64,000 bases of DNA. Source: Pochonia chlamydosporia 170. Its lineage: Eukaryota; Ascomycota; Sordariomycetes; Hypocreales; Clavicipitaceae. The notes beneath the pieces were generated by a model, which made no database searches, was not told the origin of the DNA, and saw nothing but the letters and a program-made list of their open reading frames with translations. Positions within the stretch are counted from its first letter, which is position 1. Each line of letters begins with the position of its first letter. This document shows, piece by piece, positions 35,734 through 47,804 of this stretch. The position numbers and the translations under genes are program-made. The DNA lies in contig NC_035790.1 of NCBI RefSeq assembly GCF_001653235.2, forward strand, positions 1,240,001 through 1,304,000, read 5' to 3'.

Positions 35734-37649
35734 CGTCAAATTCCTTGTACTGTTTTCGCCGTTTCCTCGTTGTAAATGCCCAGACTGTGGATTCGGTCAT
35801 AAATTCAACCTCACGAGCCTACCGTATGGAGCAAAAAACAAGATGAAGGGAAAGAGAAGGAGTTCACAAAAGAAGCGAAATACGAAACTTGCGAAAGGCA
35901 CCCCAGCCTTGGGATCTGTCGTTTGGAAACCCGCAGCCCGAAATCCTCTGGTGCGGCGCTCCGAATCCAGGGTTGGAGGAAAATCAGCCCAGGGGTCTCT
36001 TTCACCACCCTGTGCCTCATCCGCCCCGACGACGGGGTTGGTGGCTACATGATGATTGATTGCCTCTGCAGAGTACAGAGTATGACTAGCTGGATGTGCT
36101 CATGATGGGATTCAGCCTGGGGCCCCGGTGCTGGGGTATGCCCTGGCTCGTGGCTGGCATGATGCGAACATCTTATTCGGTGAAGGGTTCGATGGTGGCA
36201 TCGAGCTGAAAGCTTTAGTTCTTAGCTTGGTGACCTAAATTTATCAGCTTTGGGAGCTCCATATTTTGTCAGTGCAGACAGGTAGTGGGAGGAGGATGAA
36301 GCACCATTTCTTCCTCACCGTCTTGCATTGGGCAGAGTGTGCTTCTTCGTTGCTTGCCTCTTCCTCTTCAATAGACCCGCTATGTTCACGCCTGCGTCGG
36401 GAACAAAACGGATTGTCGTTGCGGAGCATCAAGCATGGCAGACAGAACAGACTGCTTGGGTTGTCGTGTCCCAGCCTTGTCCCATAATGTAGTCAGCTTC
36501 ATTCCTCCTGTGCAATATGTTTGGCTGGGCGTCTTGATATTCTGTAGCCAATATTGACTTTATTGGCGCCTTGTGTCACGGTGCAACCAGCTCATGTGGG
36601 CAGACATTGTCTGAGAAGTATCGGGGAAAATAACCAACGTCAGCTCGGGGATACTACAGTAGTAGTTCGGCCAGTCGGTTGCCAAATTTGGAACGCCAGA
36701 GCAGAATGAAGATGCAGGGTGCCAAGTCCAATGTGACTTTGGCCCATCAACCCATCAAGCTTATCCAGCCACGCCGCTCGTGGGAAGGGCGGCAAAATGC
36801 GGCTCATCGCAACGATGGGCGAGGGAAATCCAACACCGCCTCACTTTGTTCCGCATCAATTTGTTCGTCTTCGTCCGTCTGATGGTGGATACGATTGATT
36901 ACTCTATTCTGGCGGTTAATCTTCGCCCTAAACTGTGCGTCTATTCTGCCGCGTGTTTGTGCTGATTCGATCAACAGTTGTTTTTTTTTTTTTTGTATGG
37001 CTGTGGGCTGATCAGCTACCCTGAACTCGAACCCGTCTCTCAAATACAATACCGTTTTCCGTGCCGTATATTGCAATGGCCATTGTCGCTTGTTCAATTG
37101 GGCGGACGCATACATCAGTCGGCTTTCATGTCCTTGGCTGTATGGTTGATGGTTTGGTTGGAAGATTTCCGATTCGACATGCCTTCATCCATCACACCAT
37201 CACTGTCGACCGCCACGTGAAGATCTCAACATTTCCCGATTAATTTAATTTGAGTTGAAGCAATATATTTTTTATCAAGGCACGAGCCCAACTAACAGAC
37301 ATTGCAGATGTCCTGTATCCTGCAAGTCCAACCCGTAGTCTAACACACGCTTTCTATCAAGCAAGCTCCCCAAATCAAATGACAGCATGCAGAATCTCCA
37401 AATCATGACACCCATCGAGGGTCCTCAAGCTATTGCAAAGTCATCAGACCAAGTCACTTCCAGTCCAACATACCCATTTTCGCCAAAACAAGCATTCAAA
37501 CCTGGTATTCTCGGCAGACAATTGCTTCTCAAAGGTAAGCAGCGCATGCCCACGCCGTCTTCCACCACGAACAATTCAAAGCGCAATAAAGTAAACCAAA
37601 CATTGAATGACACTGGTATGACTCTGCATGACTTGCACCATACTGGTGC
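35734..37649. other. Intergenic, 1.9 kb
   Basis: Contains the promoter of the Gln-rich membrane protein and the 3' end of the Nudix gene, both on the minus strand. A run of T lies near 36979-36994. No domain-bearing frame or repeat family recognised. Confidence 0.5.
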
Positions 37650-38876
37650 TTAAATCCCCTCAAATGGTAATTCGGGCTGCAAGGCATTCTTCAGCGCAAC
37701 GGCCCTGTCCCCCCCGAAACACTCCTCCCGGAGAAAGCTGAGCATCGCGAGCGCGCAATTTGGCTTCCACCGGTCTTCCTTCAGAGACTTTTCCACTTCA
37801 GCGAGAGATAGGAGGTGGAAGCCGTCGATAGAGTGTGGTTCACACGGCTTTGGAACATAGTCATCTGGCACCTTGAGCATGTAAGTGTAGCGAATTCCTG
37901 GCTCAAGCTGTCCCTGTTCCGTGCCCGCAACCGCGCCTTTCCTGTCATAGAATGAAATTCGATCGCACTCCTCAACTTTACCGATGAGCCTACCATCTGA
38001 CATCACGTCTCTAGTTGCAATGTCCATCTCCAAGCCAGCTTCCTCCATGGCCTCTCGGCTCAACGCTTTGAGCGGGTTGTGATCATCGTCAGGTCCCATG
38101 GCACCAGCGACGAGCTGGTCCAACTTTCCCGCATATGTCACATTTTCCGACCTCTTGGAGACCCAGACAAACACTCCGGGCACATTAGTTCCCTCCTTAG
38201 GCTTGACGGTAAACATGGTCATGTGAGCACCGGCGGTGACAATTCCAAACACGCCACGGAGAGGAGACGGGACTTTAAGCCACCGAAGGTTTGGGGGCAA
38301 TCCAAGAACAGGATGATATTCCAGGTCACGACCATTCCTCTGGAGTATGACCCAATTTTCGAGTCCCAGAACTTTGTCAACATTTGATTCACAGAGGTTG
38401 ACAAACGCCCTTTGACAAGCTTGCTCCATAGTCTCTCCAGCCCTTGTTGCCGGGTCCAGCAGAACGGTCTTTGTGTCTTTGTCGATTTTGAACCCATCAA
38501 CATTCCAATCCATCTGTTGGATGAATTGGGGAAGCATGTATCCCACATGCTTATCATGGTTCAGAACAAAGAATCGGAACAATGAAGCCTTGTTGGCTGC
38601 AAAGTCAAACTTATTGCAAGTTTCGATGACCTTGCGAAAGTCACCAATGTGACTCGAAGTGGTGGCCATGTTGATATCGCTTGATGCTTTTGACGGCGAG
38701 GAAATGGACGTGGATGTCGAGGAAGTGATAGTTGATTTGAGAGTGATGGATGTGCTGGATGACGAGGAATTGTCTGTCGACGACGATCTTGCAGTAGTCA
38801 ACGAAGGCGTAGATCCGCGAGACTTATATACCGACAAAGAGTCGGTTGCGGCCATTTTCACAGCAGTCGATGCCAT
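37650..38876 (-). CDS. DUF4743 / Nudix hydrolase, related to thiamine-diphosphate-damage hydrolases
   Basis: A single exon of 408 residues from 38876. Residues 12-66 are a Ser/Thr-rich, low-complexity leader, and Met70 (38669, context AACATGGCC) is a plausible alternative start that would give 339 residues. The N-terminal half (FRKVIETCNKFD...FRFFVLNHDKHVGYMLP...) is the DUF4743 region found ahead of Nudix domains in yeast YJR142W and fission yeast Tnr3. The Nudix helix is at about 258-282 with the core REAMEEAGL; the first conserved Glu of the box is not in its usual place. Related enzymes were reported to hydrolyse oxidised forms of thiamine diphosphate. That activity is inferred from family, not seen. 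Unlike Tnr3, there is no fused thiamine pyrophosphokinase. Confidence 0.88.
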   Translation of the reverse strand: MASTAVKMAATDSLSVYKSRGSTPSLTTARSSSTDNSSSSSTSITLKSTITSSTSTSISSPSKASSDINMATTSSHIGDFRKVIETCNKFDFAANKASLFRFFVLNHDKHVGYMLPQFIQQMDWNVDGFKIDKDTKTVLLDPATRAGETMEQACQRAFVNLCESNVDKVLGLENWVILQRNGRDLEYHPVLGLPPNLRWLKVPSPLRGVFGIVTAGAHMTMFTVKPKEGTNVPGVFVWVSKRSENVTYAGKLDQLVAGAMGPDDDHNPLKALSREAMEEAGLEMDIATRDVMSDGRLIGKVEECDRISFYDRKGAVAGTEQGQLEPGIRYTYMLKVPDDYVPKPCEPHSIDGFHLLSLAEVEKSLKEDRWKPNCALAMLSFLREECFGGDRAVALKNALQPELPFEGI

Positions 38877-40432
38877 GATTGCTGCTGTGAAGATGAAAAG
38901 TTTAGTTGGTGAGCTTAGGTTGTGTTGTCATTGTCTGGTTGCTGTCACAGTCCGCAACAGCCTCCGAGTATAGGAACCCAAGACTGTCCGGCGCGAGTGC
39001 TAGGAGTTCCAATCAGCGAATAACAGACGTATTCCAGAAATCCTTTGCATTCAAAAAATGGACTGCCGTCTTCGTGTTGAGTGTGCGACGAACTAGATGT
39101 GTATAGCTCTTATACTTTGATAAAAAGCCATGCCGTGGAACTGGCCAACGACCAAACTTGTGACAGAACGGCATATCCAACTATCGTTCAGAACCAGAGC
39201 CAATTTGACAAGGCGAGACAAGGCAGGAATCGTCAAATACGACCCAAGTGTGAGACCGTTGGACCCCGAATCCAAGCAGGAGAGAGTCTCTCTGCTTCTT
39301 TCGCTTTGGGCAACAGCAAAACAAGCACCCCAACAGCACAATCTCGGTCATGAACTCGTCACAACAAAGAGCCGCGTCACACATGCAGGAACGCAGCAGT
39401 CCTCCATAGGAGGGAACAGGAACAAATCTCTCCACAATCATCCACAGAGTATCGTGGCTTTCTGGTGGATGGGGGGTAATGTCAGGATCCAGGTCTCTGG
39501 GATCCGTAGCCCTCGCTCCCAAGGGTGAACATTGCAGGTCAAGGGGGACAGCACTTATTAGAGCGTGAGAGCTTGCATTGGCTGCCCATGCAGGCAATGC
39601 TCATCGACTGCAAGACGGGAAAGAATGTTCTCCCTGGATCTTTCTCCGATTGGGCACCAGGAGGAGGACTCAATGTTACCTGGCTCACCGTTGCGGAGAA
39701 CGACGAGGTCACTCGCCGCCACGGAACTGTATTTCACAGAAACATTTCTGCTCTCGTCGGTATTTGCTTTTGAGACATGGCTGATCAACCAACCACGGCG
39801 ACGGAGTATATAAAGTCCCACGGTTAGCTTTTTTGGCGTTTAGGCGTCGACACGCTCGATCCTGCTTTGCCGCTACAACCTGCGAAAAAAAGGCATCCGG
39901 CGGGAAAAAGAGCCAAAAAGGCAATAAAAAGCTGACATTGGCTAGAGCCAGTTGACTGTTTCCCACGTGACGTGCTCCCAATCACATCTTCAGAAAAGTG
40001 ATATACGAATTTTGGTGCTTTCGTTTTTTTTTTTTTTGCTTGTTCCGATATCACGTTGTACTGCGCCATGCAGCTCAATGCGGTGCTGTATGTGGCCTTG
40101 TACATGAAGTGCTGTAGAGCCGAGATTCGTAATACATTTCGCGAAAATATATTGCCTGGGAAGAGGGCACAAGAGCCGAATCGCCGATTCACCTTTCGTG
40201 TAAGACTGAGCAGAAAATGTGAGAGTTGATAGTTATCGTGTTAGTCCTTTGTGTGTAACACCGGAAACTGGGCGGGTTGTGAGACATTGCTCTGATTGGC
40301 TGATGCTGGCTTACATAACACAATTGGTGGCCCGGCGCCTCTCTGCAACCTCACTTTGGCTGCTGCCCCAGTCAAACGCAATCGCAGCTCGTTCAACGAC
40401 CAGCAACAATTGACGACGCCAGGTCTGCCAAA
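38877..40432. other. Divergent promoter region, Nudix and NUO-17.8
   Basis: About 1.55 kb between two genes transcribed apart. A T-run lies at about 40024-40037. No gene supported. Confidence 0.5.
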
Positions 40433-41114
40433 ATGTTCGCCGCACGACAAAGGGCAGGCCAGATCGCCCGGCAGCTGCCGCGGACGGCTCGCACGTACGC
40501 ATCCGACGCTCATGGTCACCACAAGGCCGCCGAGGTCAACGAGTCCTTCGGGGTACGTGTGGCAAAAATGCCCTCCTTCCTCATCCGCATCGTCATGCAT
40601 TGCGATGCATTGAGTCTGGCTAACTGGGAATTGTGTGTGTGTGTATAGAAAGGGTCCATTGCTACTGTCGCTGCCTTCTTCGGTGGTGTCCTGCTATATC
40701 AGTTTGCCCCGAAGGAAGGCGAGGACTCGTCCGTCTCCAACCTGATCAGCAAGTATCTCTCGCGAAAGGAGGACTGGGAGGAGACCAATGCTCTGCATAC
40801 CAAGGCTATGGAACAGGCCGGATTCGACCGAAACCTCTTTGAAAACGCCTCCAATAAGCACAGATATGTCGACGTTGCGTACCCTGAGTATGTTGCGCCT
40901 TTACTTCTTGCTCCCGCTGGTCTCGTTTGGTGTGGGTATTTGGTTGGGAAACTGACTGACGTTGAATGAATATAGGGCTTTCCAATCTCATGCTCCCCGA
41001 AATATCCAAGCCGGTCATCTTGTGAACCTTGACCATGTGGTGGAGCACTATAAGCAAAAACATCTTGAGGACGAGGACCGGAAAGCGAAGAAGCTGGCGG
41101 AGCAGAAGGCGTAG
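40433..41114 (+). CDS. NUO17.8: Mitochondrial complex I 17.8 kDa subunit
   Basis: Three exons, 40433-40552, 40649-40887 and 40976-41114, encode 165 residues. The N terminus (MFAARQRAGQIARQLPRTARTYAS) is Arg-rich and amphipathic, as expected for a mitochondrial presequence, followed by a His-rich patch. One membrane span (SIATVAAFFGGVLLYQF) follows directly after the first intron. The matrix or intermembrane tail contains W(E)E-NALHTKAMEQAGFDRNLF and PRNIQAGH...VEHYKQKHLEDEDRKA, which matches the accessory 17.8 kDa NADH:ubiquinone oxidoreductase subunit known from Neurospora. It is a structural accessory subunit of the inner-membrane complex, without catalytic residues of its own. Exon junctions are clean (GTACGT..ATAG, GTATGT..ATAG). 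Confidence 0.88.
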
Positions 41115-42153
41115 AGGGGTGGAAAGCAATTGTACATGTACCTGCGATAGAAAAACTCGCACCACGTCCAAATGCAAGAGACGTGTTTCGTTTGTTCCAA
41201 CTTTCATTGGAATGGCTTCTTTGTGACTGCTCGCATCGTGAGTCGAGCGACTACGCCCTTGCTCCAATTGTCTAGCGCCAGTCTGCACATCAGCATCGGA
41301 ATCATTTACAGGCAAGACTGCCGTACTTTTAGTGTGGAATCCATGCTGGCCTCGCAGTGAACGTCAAAGCTGGTGTGAGCAGTGGGGTTGGCGATCTTGA
41401 CGAGACATATCTATTGGCGGTGTGCCCCAATGTACTGTGGTGGGCATGTTGTAACCTTCCCATATCGAACGAGCATTACGATCTTGCGGCTGGCAATAAC
41501 GAGATGGAATCATGTTAGACCGCAGTTCTTGCAGTCATGTTTAACGGAGATGAAATTTGACAACCCTGGACCCACCATTTTGCCTTTAAAATCCGTATTC
41601 TTTCAGAGTTTCGAATGAAGCAGGGCAATTAATTTCTCTCAAACCCGTACGGCGACTAAGCTAGGGATGTCAAACCACCACCATTCTGAATCAGGAATTT
41701 GTGGACTGACTCTGGCATGGCTTGACATAGGGACATAGTTTGATTAGGTAGACACCGTTGACATAGACGCTGAGGATAACATGAGACGGATGACATGCCC
41801 ACCGCACCGCGTTGATACAGACTCTCACCTTTATATGCCGAAATCCCATTATTTCTCATCCGTACTATGACAACAGCCAGCCATTCCTAACAATGCAGAG
41901 CTTCGCATGCACAATCATAGCATGATAAACACGTCACAATCATCGGCATATGCTTCACAATAACGATTCAAGCTCAATTACGAGTCAGAAATGTGCAAAA
42001 AGCGACGATGCATCCTTATTGTACTATCATGGTACTCATAGTCATCACAGCAACCTTCGATAGAGGCATCGCCACTCTACCAAAACCAATCCTTTTCGCC
42101 CGTAATGTCCGTGAATGCAGAAACCACCCAAGACCAGCACCAAAACGACCTTC
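41115..42153. other. Convergent region between NUO-17.8 and RPS15
   Basis: Two 3' untranslated regions converge here. The middle (about 41350-41900) holds only short frames. No gene or repeat seen. Confidence 0.55.
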
Positions 42154-42980
42154 TTATTTGAGGGGAATGAAACGAGAAGAGTTGGTGGCACCGATACCGG
42201 GTCGACCGTGCTTGACAGGCTTGCTGTATGGTTGTTAGCAAAATGTATTCTAATTGCACTTTCCCCAGACTTTCGATCCACAGAAGAATGTTTTCAAGAT
42301 AGCAGGAACACGTACTATGAGATAGAGAATTCAGCAAGGTAGTGGCCAACCATCTCAGGCTTGATCTCCACCTGGTTGAACTCCTTTCCAGAGTAGATAC
42401 CGATGACGCTGCCAATCATTTCGGGGACGACAATCATGTCACGGAGGTGAGTCTTGACGAGATCGGGCTTCTCGTTGGGCTTGGCCTCCTGCTTAGCCTT
42501 GCGGAGCTTCTTGATCAAGCCCATGGGGCGGCGCTTCAGGCCACGGTTGATCCTGCGGCGGGCACGGGCGTGGACAACATCGCGGAGCTGGTCGGAGGAG
42601 AGGTCCAAAAGGCTGAAAAAAGAGAGCTTGTTAGTACAACATTTACACTCGAACGTAGTTGTGCAAGATGTGATCGGAATCGTTTGTCGATTGTGAGGAC
42701 GACGATAAAATGGAGGGTTTGTATAGTCGGTATTCTCGTGGCAGTTTTTCAAAAACGTACTTGTCAAGGTCGATTCCTCGGTAGGAAAACTTGCGGAACG
42801 CTCTTCTCTTCTTGAGCTCGGCAGCCTCCTCGGCGTTCTGCAGAACAATCCATCGTCAGTACACGCAGAAACATCCAGACAGCCGACACGTTTCCCCCGT
42901 CCAGCACCGCCGTCAAATCATCGGGCGGTTCGAGGCTACTTCGACATCGAGAGATGAAAACATACATATTCGTCAGCCAT
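42154..42980 (-). CDS. RPS15: 40S ribosomal protein uS19 (RPS15)
   Basis: Four exons, 42980-42966, 42837-42761, 42612-42316 and 42223-42154, encode 152 residues, the standard fungal length. The first coding exon is only 15 bases (MADEY) and continues with [21 protein letters not shown]. The uS19 core is in exon 3 ([53 protein letters not shown]). The last exon supplies [19 protein letters not shown] and ends FIPLK. Introns are 128, 148 and 92 bases with TACTAAC- or GCTAAC-type branch points. The protein lies in the head of the small subunit near the decoding site and is needed for export of pre-40S particles. Intron-rich structure is normal for fungal ribosomal protein genes. Confidence 0.97.
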
Positions 42981-45253
42981 GATCGCGGTTTGTGTTGATT
43001 TCGGATTCGCCTATCGATGCACGGAATCGATGAGCGAATGTGGTGGCCGGGATGGAGTCGTTTTAGAAGGCTGTTGAGTCGCTTGCGGATTGTCGACTCT
43101 ACCACTCCAAATTTTGCTCGTAGGGTTTTCGTGCCCTTCGCCCCTCACATCACGTGATTCAGATGGATGGATTGCATTTTTGGATTTAATCGGTGGGGAC
43201 TTTCCTCCCCATATTCAGCCACAGCTCGCCTGTCAGCCACAGCAGGTGTGGATGAGCTAGTTTAATCACGTGTTGCGTCACCATGGTTGTGTGTCTCAGC
43301 TCTGACCATCCACCCCATGGCTGACAGGAAACAGTTGGAGGCAATCTGGTCCCTCTCGAGACCGGTGATGTGACTGGTAGTCACGACACCCGAGTTGCCA
43401 GCAACTTTGACAGAGAATGTCTCGTGTCCAATATTTTGAGTTCTTCCCATGAGCGGCCTTGCAATGAACCTCTGAAGGTATTTTCTCAGAGAGCCCCGTG
43501 ACTTTGTATTTTGTTGAATGCGGCGGTACGAGTGAGTTTTCTTGGCAAATACGGTCGTCACCAACAAGTCTTGGGCTACCGAATTGGGCTTTGCTAGACC
43601 CCAGAAACACTGGACTGCAGGCTACATGCCAAGCATATAGACGAAACATGACTGTCTTGGAATGTCAACCAAAGTCAGGCGAGGGGAGATTTTGAAAACC
43701 CGGCCGGCTTGGTCACCTCTGGACGAGCCAACCACAGGGAGCCAAGCGCTGGAAATTACGGTATCGACTCTTGGTATGACAGTATTGAAGCCGAAGCCCC
43801 TTGGCGAGAATTAGTACCAGACTTATTCGGTCAGGGGCTTCATGGACGCACCTGTAGTGATGGCAAAAAGATAAATAGAAAATGCCAAGTTTTAGACAGT
43901 CCGCCACTGGAAACATTTACAAAATACTATGTAGCTGGCACCATCATGAGTCACTGTGGACAAGGTCAACCAAACTCGGTTCCGACCAGCTGTCTGGTGT
44001 TGCCGTAGGACCAAAACTCGTGAGGGTCTTGGCAGGCCAAGAAGTTGGCCCATAACCCTGTGCTCTGTGCTCCGTAGCACCTAAATGCCCGGCATTACGT
44101 TGTCATTATTCGTGTTGGAAACGAAGCTCGGCTGTGGCCCGGATGTGCATCAGAAATGTGCATCAGAAGGGCTGGGCAAGCATAATTACCAGATAACAAC
44201 CACAACCTATTGTCCACTGGCGAACGCAGTACGTACTACCAGGCACTTACCACGATCGGCACATGAAGCAATTTCAATTTCTGATACGCGGCTCGGCTTT
44301 CAATATGGAATTTGGCGTCTGTACCAGGGTCAAGGGTGGTTTGCCCCGTTAAAAAAATAATGTTCCTGTCTCCGATCCAGCTGCAGTCAATGACATTCAA
44401 TCTCTTCCGCAGAATGGCTGGCCCTCGTTTTTTTTTTGTGACAATGCCAGACAATCATTGTGTTTGCTTTGCCCCAGCCCAGCCCCAGCCCGAGCCAGCC
44501 CAAGATGGTCAGACAGGACAGGTAAAAGTCGAGGCCGCGGTTTAAGTTCTGAAAAGCTGGCTGCCGAGCCACTTGAGCACCAGTTGGCTACGTGGGCTCG
44601 TACTTTGCGGCCCGGCATTGGGCTTGGCAGTCTCGGCGTCGTCTTCATTTTGCCGTCATGAAATACTGCCAAGCCTTGGAGCTCCAACGCGAGCCCCAAA
44701 ATGCTTTCATCAGGATGAACCCGGCCCTTCCCCCTAGCGATGGGTGCTCCAAGCGTGCAAGGTGCCTCGATGGGTGCCGGTCGTGCTCATTCTTATATTG
44801 CCAGACGCCTTCCTTCCTTATCGAAGACTATATCATCTCAAAATCACCGTCCCTTGCTCTGCCGCCCTATCGAAACCGCTTGCTATTGTGCCTGTTTCAC
44901 CTGCCTCACGATCCCGACCAGCGCACGTTCGTTGGCCCAAGCAGACCCTCACCTGTCTAGTCTGGAATTGCATTCGGTTTCTGTCGGATAGGGAGCATTG
45001 GATAGATCATCAGTAACACTACAAAGTCCTCGTAGCCCAGCTACATCGCTCCAGATCGATTTGACTTCTAGTGGTTCGGGCCATGTGCAGCAGCGTGTGC
45101 CGGAAAGGATTCTCGGCTGTCGAACAACAAGACTATTGACGTACGGAACAAGTCAGTCTATTGTTAGAGAGCGAGCTGGCACTTCTCTTTAAGAAATAGT
45201 CACGTATCGCACGACTTCGAGACGGCTACACTGTTGGTGTCCATCACAACAGA
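42981..45253. other. Intergenic, 2.3 kb, divergent promoters
   Basis: Between RPS15 (-) and the second membrane protein (+). The RPS15 promoter is expected in the first 300 bases. The remainder has short frames on both strands without motifs and a CCCAGCC-rich patch near 44474-44497. No gene supported. Confidence 0.5.
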
Positions 45254-46377
45254 ATGGCGTCTCCCCAACCAGGACCTGGCCCTTCATCAACCCAACCAAC
45301 AGCTACACCAATTGTATCGACGAGTTCCTTACTTCTGACCCGTGCGAGTTCCGCCTCAACAACCACATCCTTTCCACCGTTGACAACACCTTGGGGAAGC
45401 CCGCAGAGCTGCACTTGGACATATGTAGTCGACCATCCGAAGGAGTCGGCGTCACCAGGCGCTGTCGCATTTTTGGACCTGGAGCCTATGCCTGGAGCCA
45501 ACACTTTATCATGTTATCCTAACGGCATGTTTTCATATGGCCGTACCGGCATATTTAGTCCCGGAACCTGTCCAGTTGGGTGGACGACAGCTTCACTTCA
45601 ATCAGGTACGGATGGATTATCAGGCACGGAGCGGACAACAGCTATTTGTTGCTCCTAGTAAGTTTCGCTCCCCAAACAATAGACTGCCCTCGTTGAATGT
45701 CGCACTCACATCGCCACAGCGGATATTCTCTTCATGGATCAGACTGCCGACGCTCGGTAGCTACAGCGCTTGCTGTCCCCATCACCTACAACAACACAGC
45801 GGGGACCTATGATGTTCTTACCCGCTCAACGACGACCTTGTACAGTGCTATGCTGGCAGTCAGCACCATCCGGGTTCTATTTGAAGAGGAGGACAAGAAG
45901 CAGCTGGGAATCGGCACAAAGGGAAAGGGTCAATCTCAACCCTTGTCTATGAGCGCTCGCATCGGTATCGCAGTTGGCGTTTGCGTGTTCATACTGCTCT
46001 GCCTTGGTCTGATCTATTTCCTACTTGCGAGGAGGCGTCGCTCTCGGGAAGGTTTGACGAAAGACCGTCTAATGCGGGACTTGAAAAGCATGCACCAACG
46101 TGGGCCATCGGCCGGCGATGGTCCATACTCTGGGGCCCTGAGCATGACTTCCACCAACTCTAACACACCGATGACCTACGAACAACGTGAGCCACCACCT
46201 GCGTATGACCCGGGCCGCACAACGAGGATTTCGGGAGGTCGTGACGGCGACGGCGGCAGACGGCGAGACGGCGAGATCATGGCGCTCACCGAACAGAAGG
46301 CGGTTATACAGCAACGCATTGAGGAGCTGCAAATGCAGGAAACACCGCGAGACACGACAGGGATGCATCAACACTGA
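45254..46377 (+). CDS. Single-pass membrane protein with Ser/Thr-rich and Cys-containing ectodomain
   Basis: Two exons, 45254-45657 and 45720-46377, give 353 residues. The 62-base intron (donor GTAAGT, acceptor CACAG) joins TTAICCSY to GYSLHGSDC, restoring a CC-x-GYS-x-C motif that I associate with a large group of fungal surface proteins also showing CYPNGM...FSPGTCPVGWTTA, as here. There is no classical N-terminal signal peptide; the first 45 residues are Pro/Ser/Thr-rich. The transmembrane helix (IGIAVGVCVFILLCLGLIYFLL) lies near 232-253 and is followed by ARRRRS. The tail of about 100 residues is charged and has PPPAYDPG, a PPxY-like element. The function is unknown; it may be a sensor or surface anchor. 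The absent signal peptide means the helix may act as signal anchor, or that a 5' exon is missing from this model. Confidence 0.78.
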
Positions 46378-47804
46378 GGTACCATGGCAGATGAACTGAA
46401 ATGAACGGGCATTGGGAAACGAAACTTGACTATTGTTGTTTTATGATACCTTTTTATCCAGCGTTTGGCGTATTGGCTTATGATGGAAATTTGCATTGTA
46501 TTCGGGGCATATTACGTAGCATCAGACAAGTACCTACCCAGGAGGTATCGAAATGTCATACATGATTAGACTTGACCGGTCCGTTGGCACGATGCAAAGT
46601 ATCGGCATGAATTTTAACTTTGCCAAGAACATCTACCTGAAGCGTGTGAGCGGTGGAAGAACGCGGTTGAACTGTAACGCATGATGATGACGGCAGTGGG
46701 GGAATTATTACAGCCGCAACACGGTTTTGAGTTTCAGCTAAATGTGGCTGACTATGCGCGGTCATTCGCGTCTACGAGAAGGATGGAGGGGGTCAGGTCA
46801 AGAGAAAAGAGTATTGGCACTAGAAGTCATCGACATTTGTAAACGATAACTCGGTGAGATGTGACGTTTAGAATTACCGACGACAGTGTCCAGGCTAATG
46901 GTGATATACAACTGTGGGGTTGATGAGGCCGGGAAATAGAGGGAATTTGCCCAGCAATCTGTGAGTGAAGGACAATCACGAATAAGCCGGAACCTGCGTA
47001 TCAACACTTATAGCAGCTCTGTAGACTTTACGTGTCAGGTCTTTGGGGTGCTGGACATGAATTTTAGGTTACTAGACTGTTCTGTTAGTGCTGGGCTGGT
47101 GTGTTGCCATTTGATGGGCTGTGGCAATATATCTGACATCTAGATAGGCAGATCTGGAGTGCTCCGTATCTGTGGTCTGATCTTTTGATTGGGCCGGTCG
47201 GCATTGAGGGAATTCGAGCACCTTGAGATTTGTAGGACCATCATTGGTTGTGGCTGTCACCAGACTTCAAATGCCATTGTCTGCACCAGACACAACACTT
47301 GTGCCTTCACAGACATTGATTAGCACTTGTGCACCAATGTCAACTTCCAGCGGCCGATTAACAGGGGCTGAAGAACCGTCCGCCAGGCCATTGCAATTGC
47401 CAGGCTCCAGTTAAAGCCACAACCCCTGAATGCTGCAAGACTTTGGCTGGTTGCCAATTAGCGGTGAGGGGTCGAGGTGACCTTGCAGACCGCTGCAAGC
47501 TCAGCGTGGACCGCAGGTACCAGGTACCGTTCACGTTCCGTGCTTGTCTCTCCACCAGCTCCCCTGTGGCGCCGTGTGCTAAAAGTTGTTGGACGACCCC
47601 GCCAAATGTCCACACAGAGATCAAATGTCTGGTGCCAAACCGAGTGCAGCCCACTGAAGTGGGAAATCATCGTCACCTCCTCCAGTCCTTCCTCCTGCCA
47701 CAGCGCTGTGCGCGTAGTTTGTCCGACCCGTCCCGTCTCCAAGCATCTCGAGGTAGCTTCACCGTCGACCGGTTCCACGACTGTATATACGAAAAGACAA
47801 AAAA
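46378..47804. other. Intergenic upstream of alpha-tubulin
   Basis: Holds the 3' end of the membrane-protein gene and the alpha-tubulin promoter. Only short frames. A pyrimidine-rich patch (about 47670-47700) lies some 110 bases before the tubulin start. Confidence 0.5.

Noticed and set aside
42838..42965. Possible C/D snoRNA in RPS15 intron 1
   Set aside because: CGATGAT and CTGA elements occur about 60 bases apart, but the flanks do not pair and no internal C'/D' boxes or clear rRNA guide are visible.
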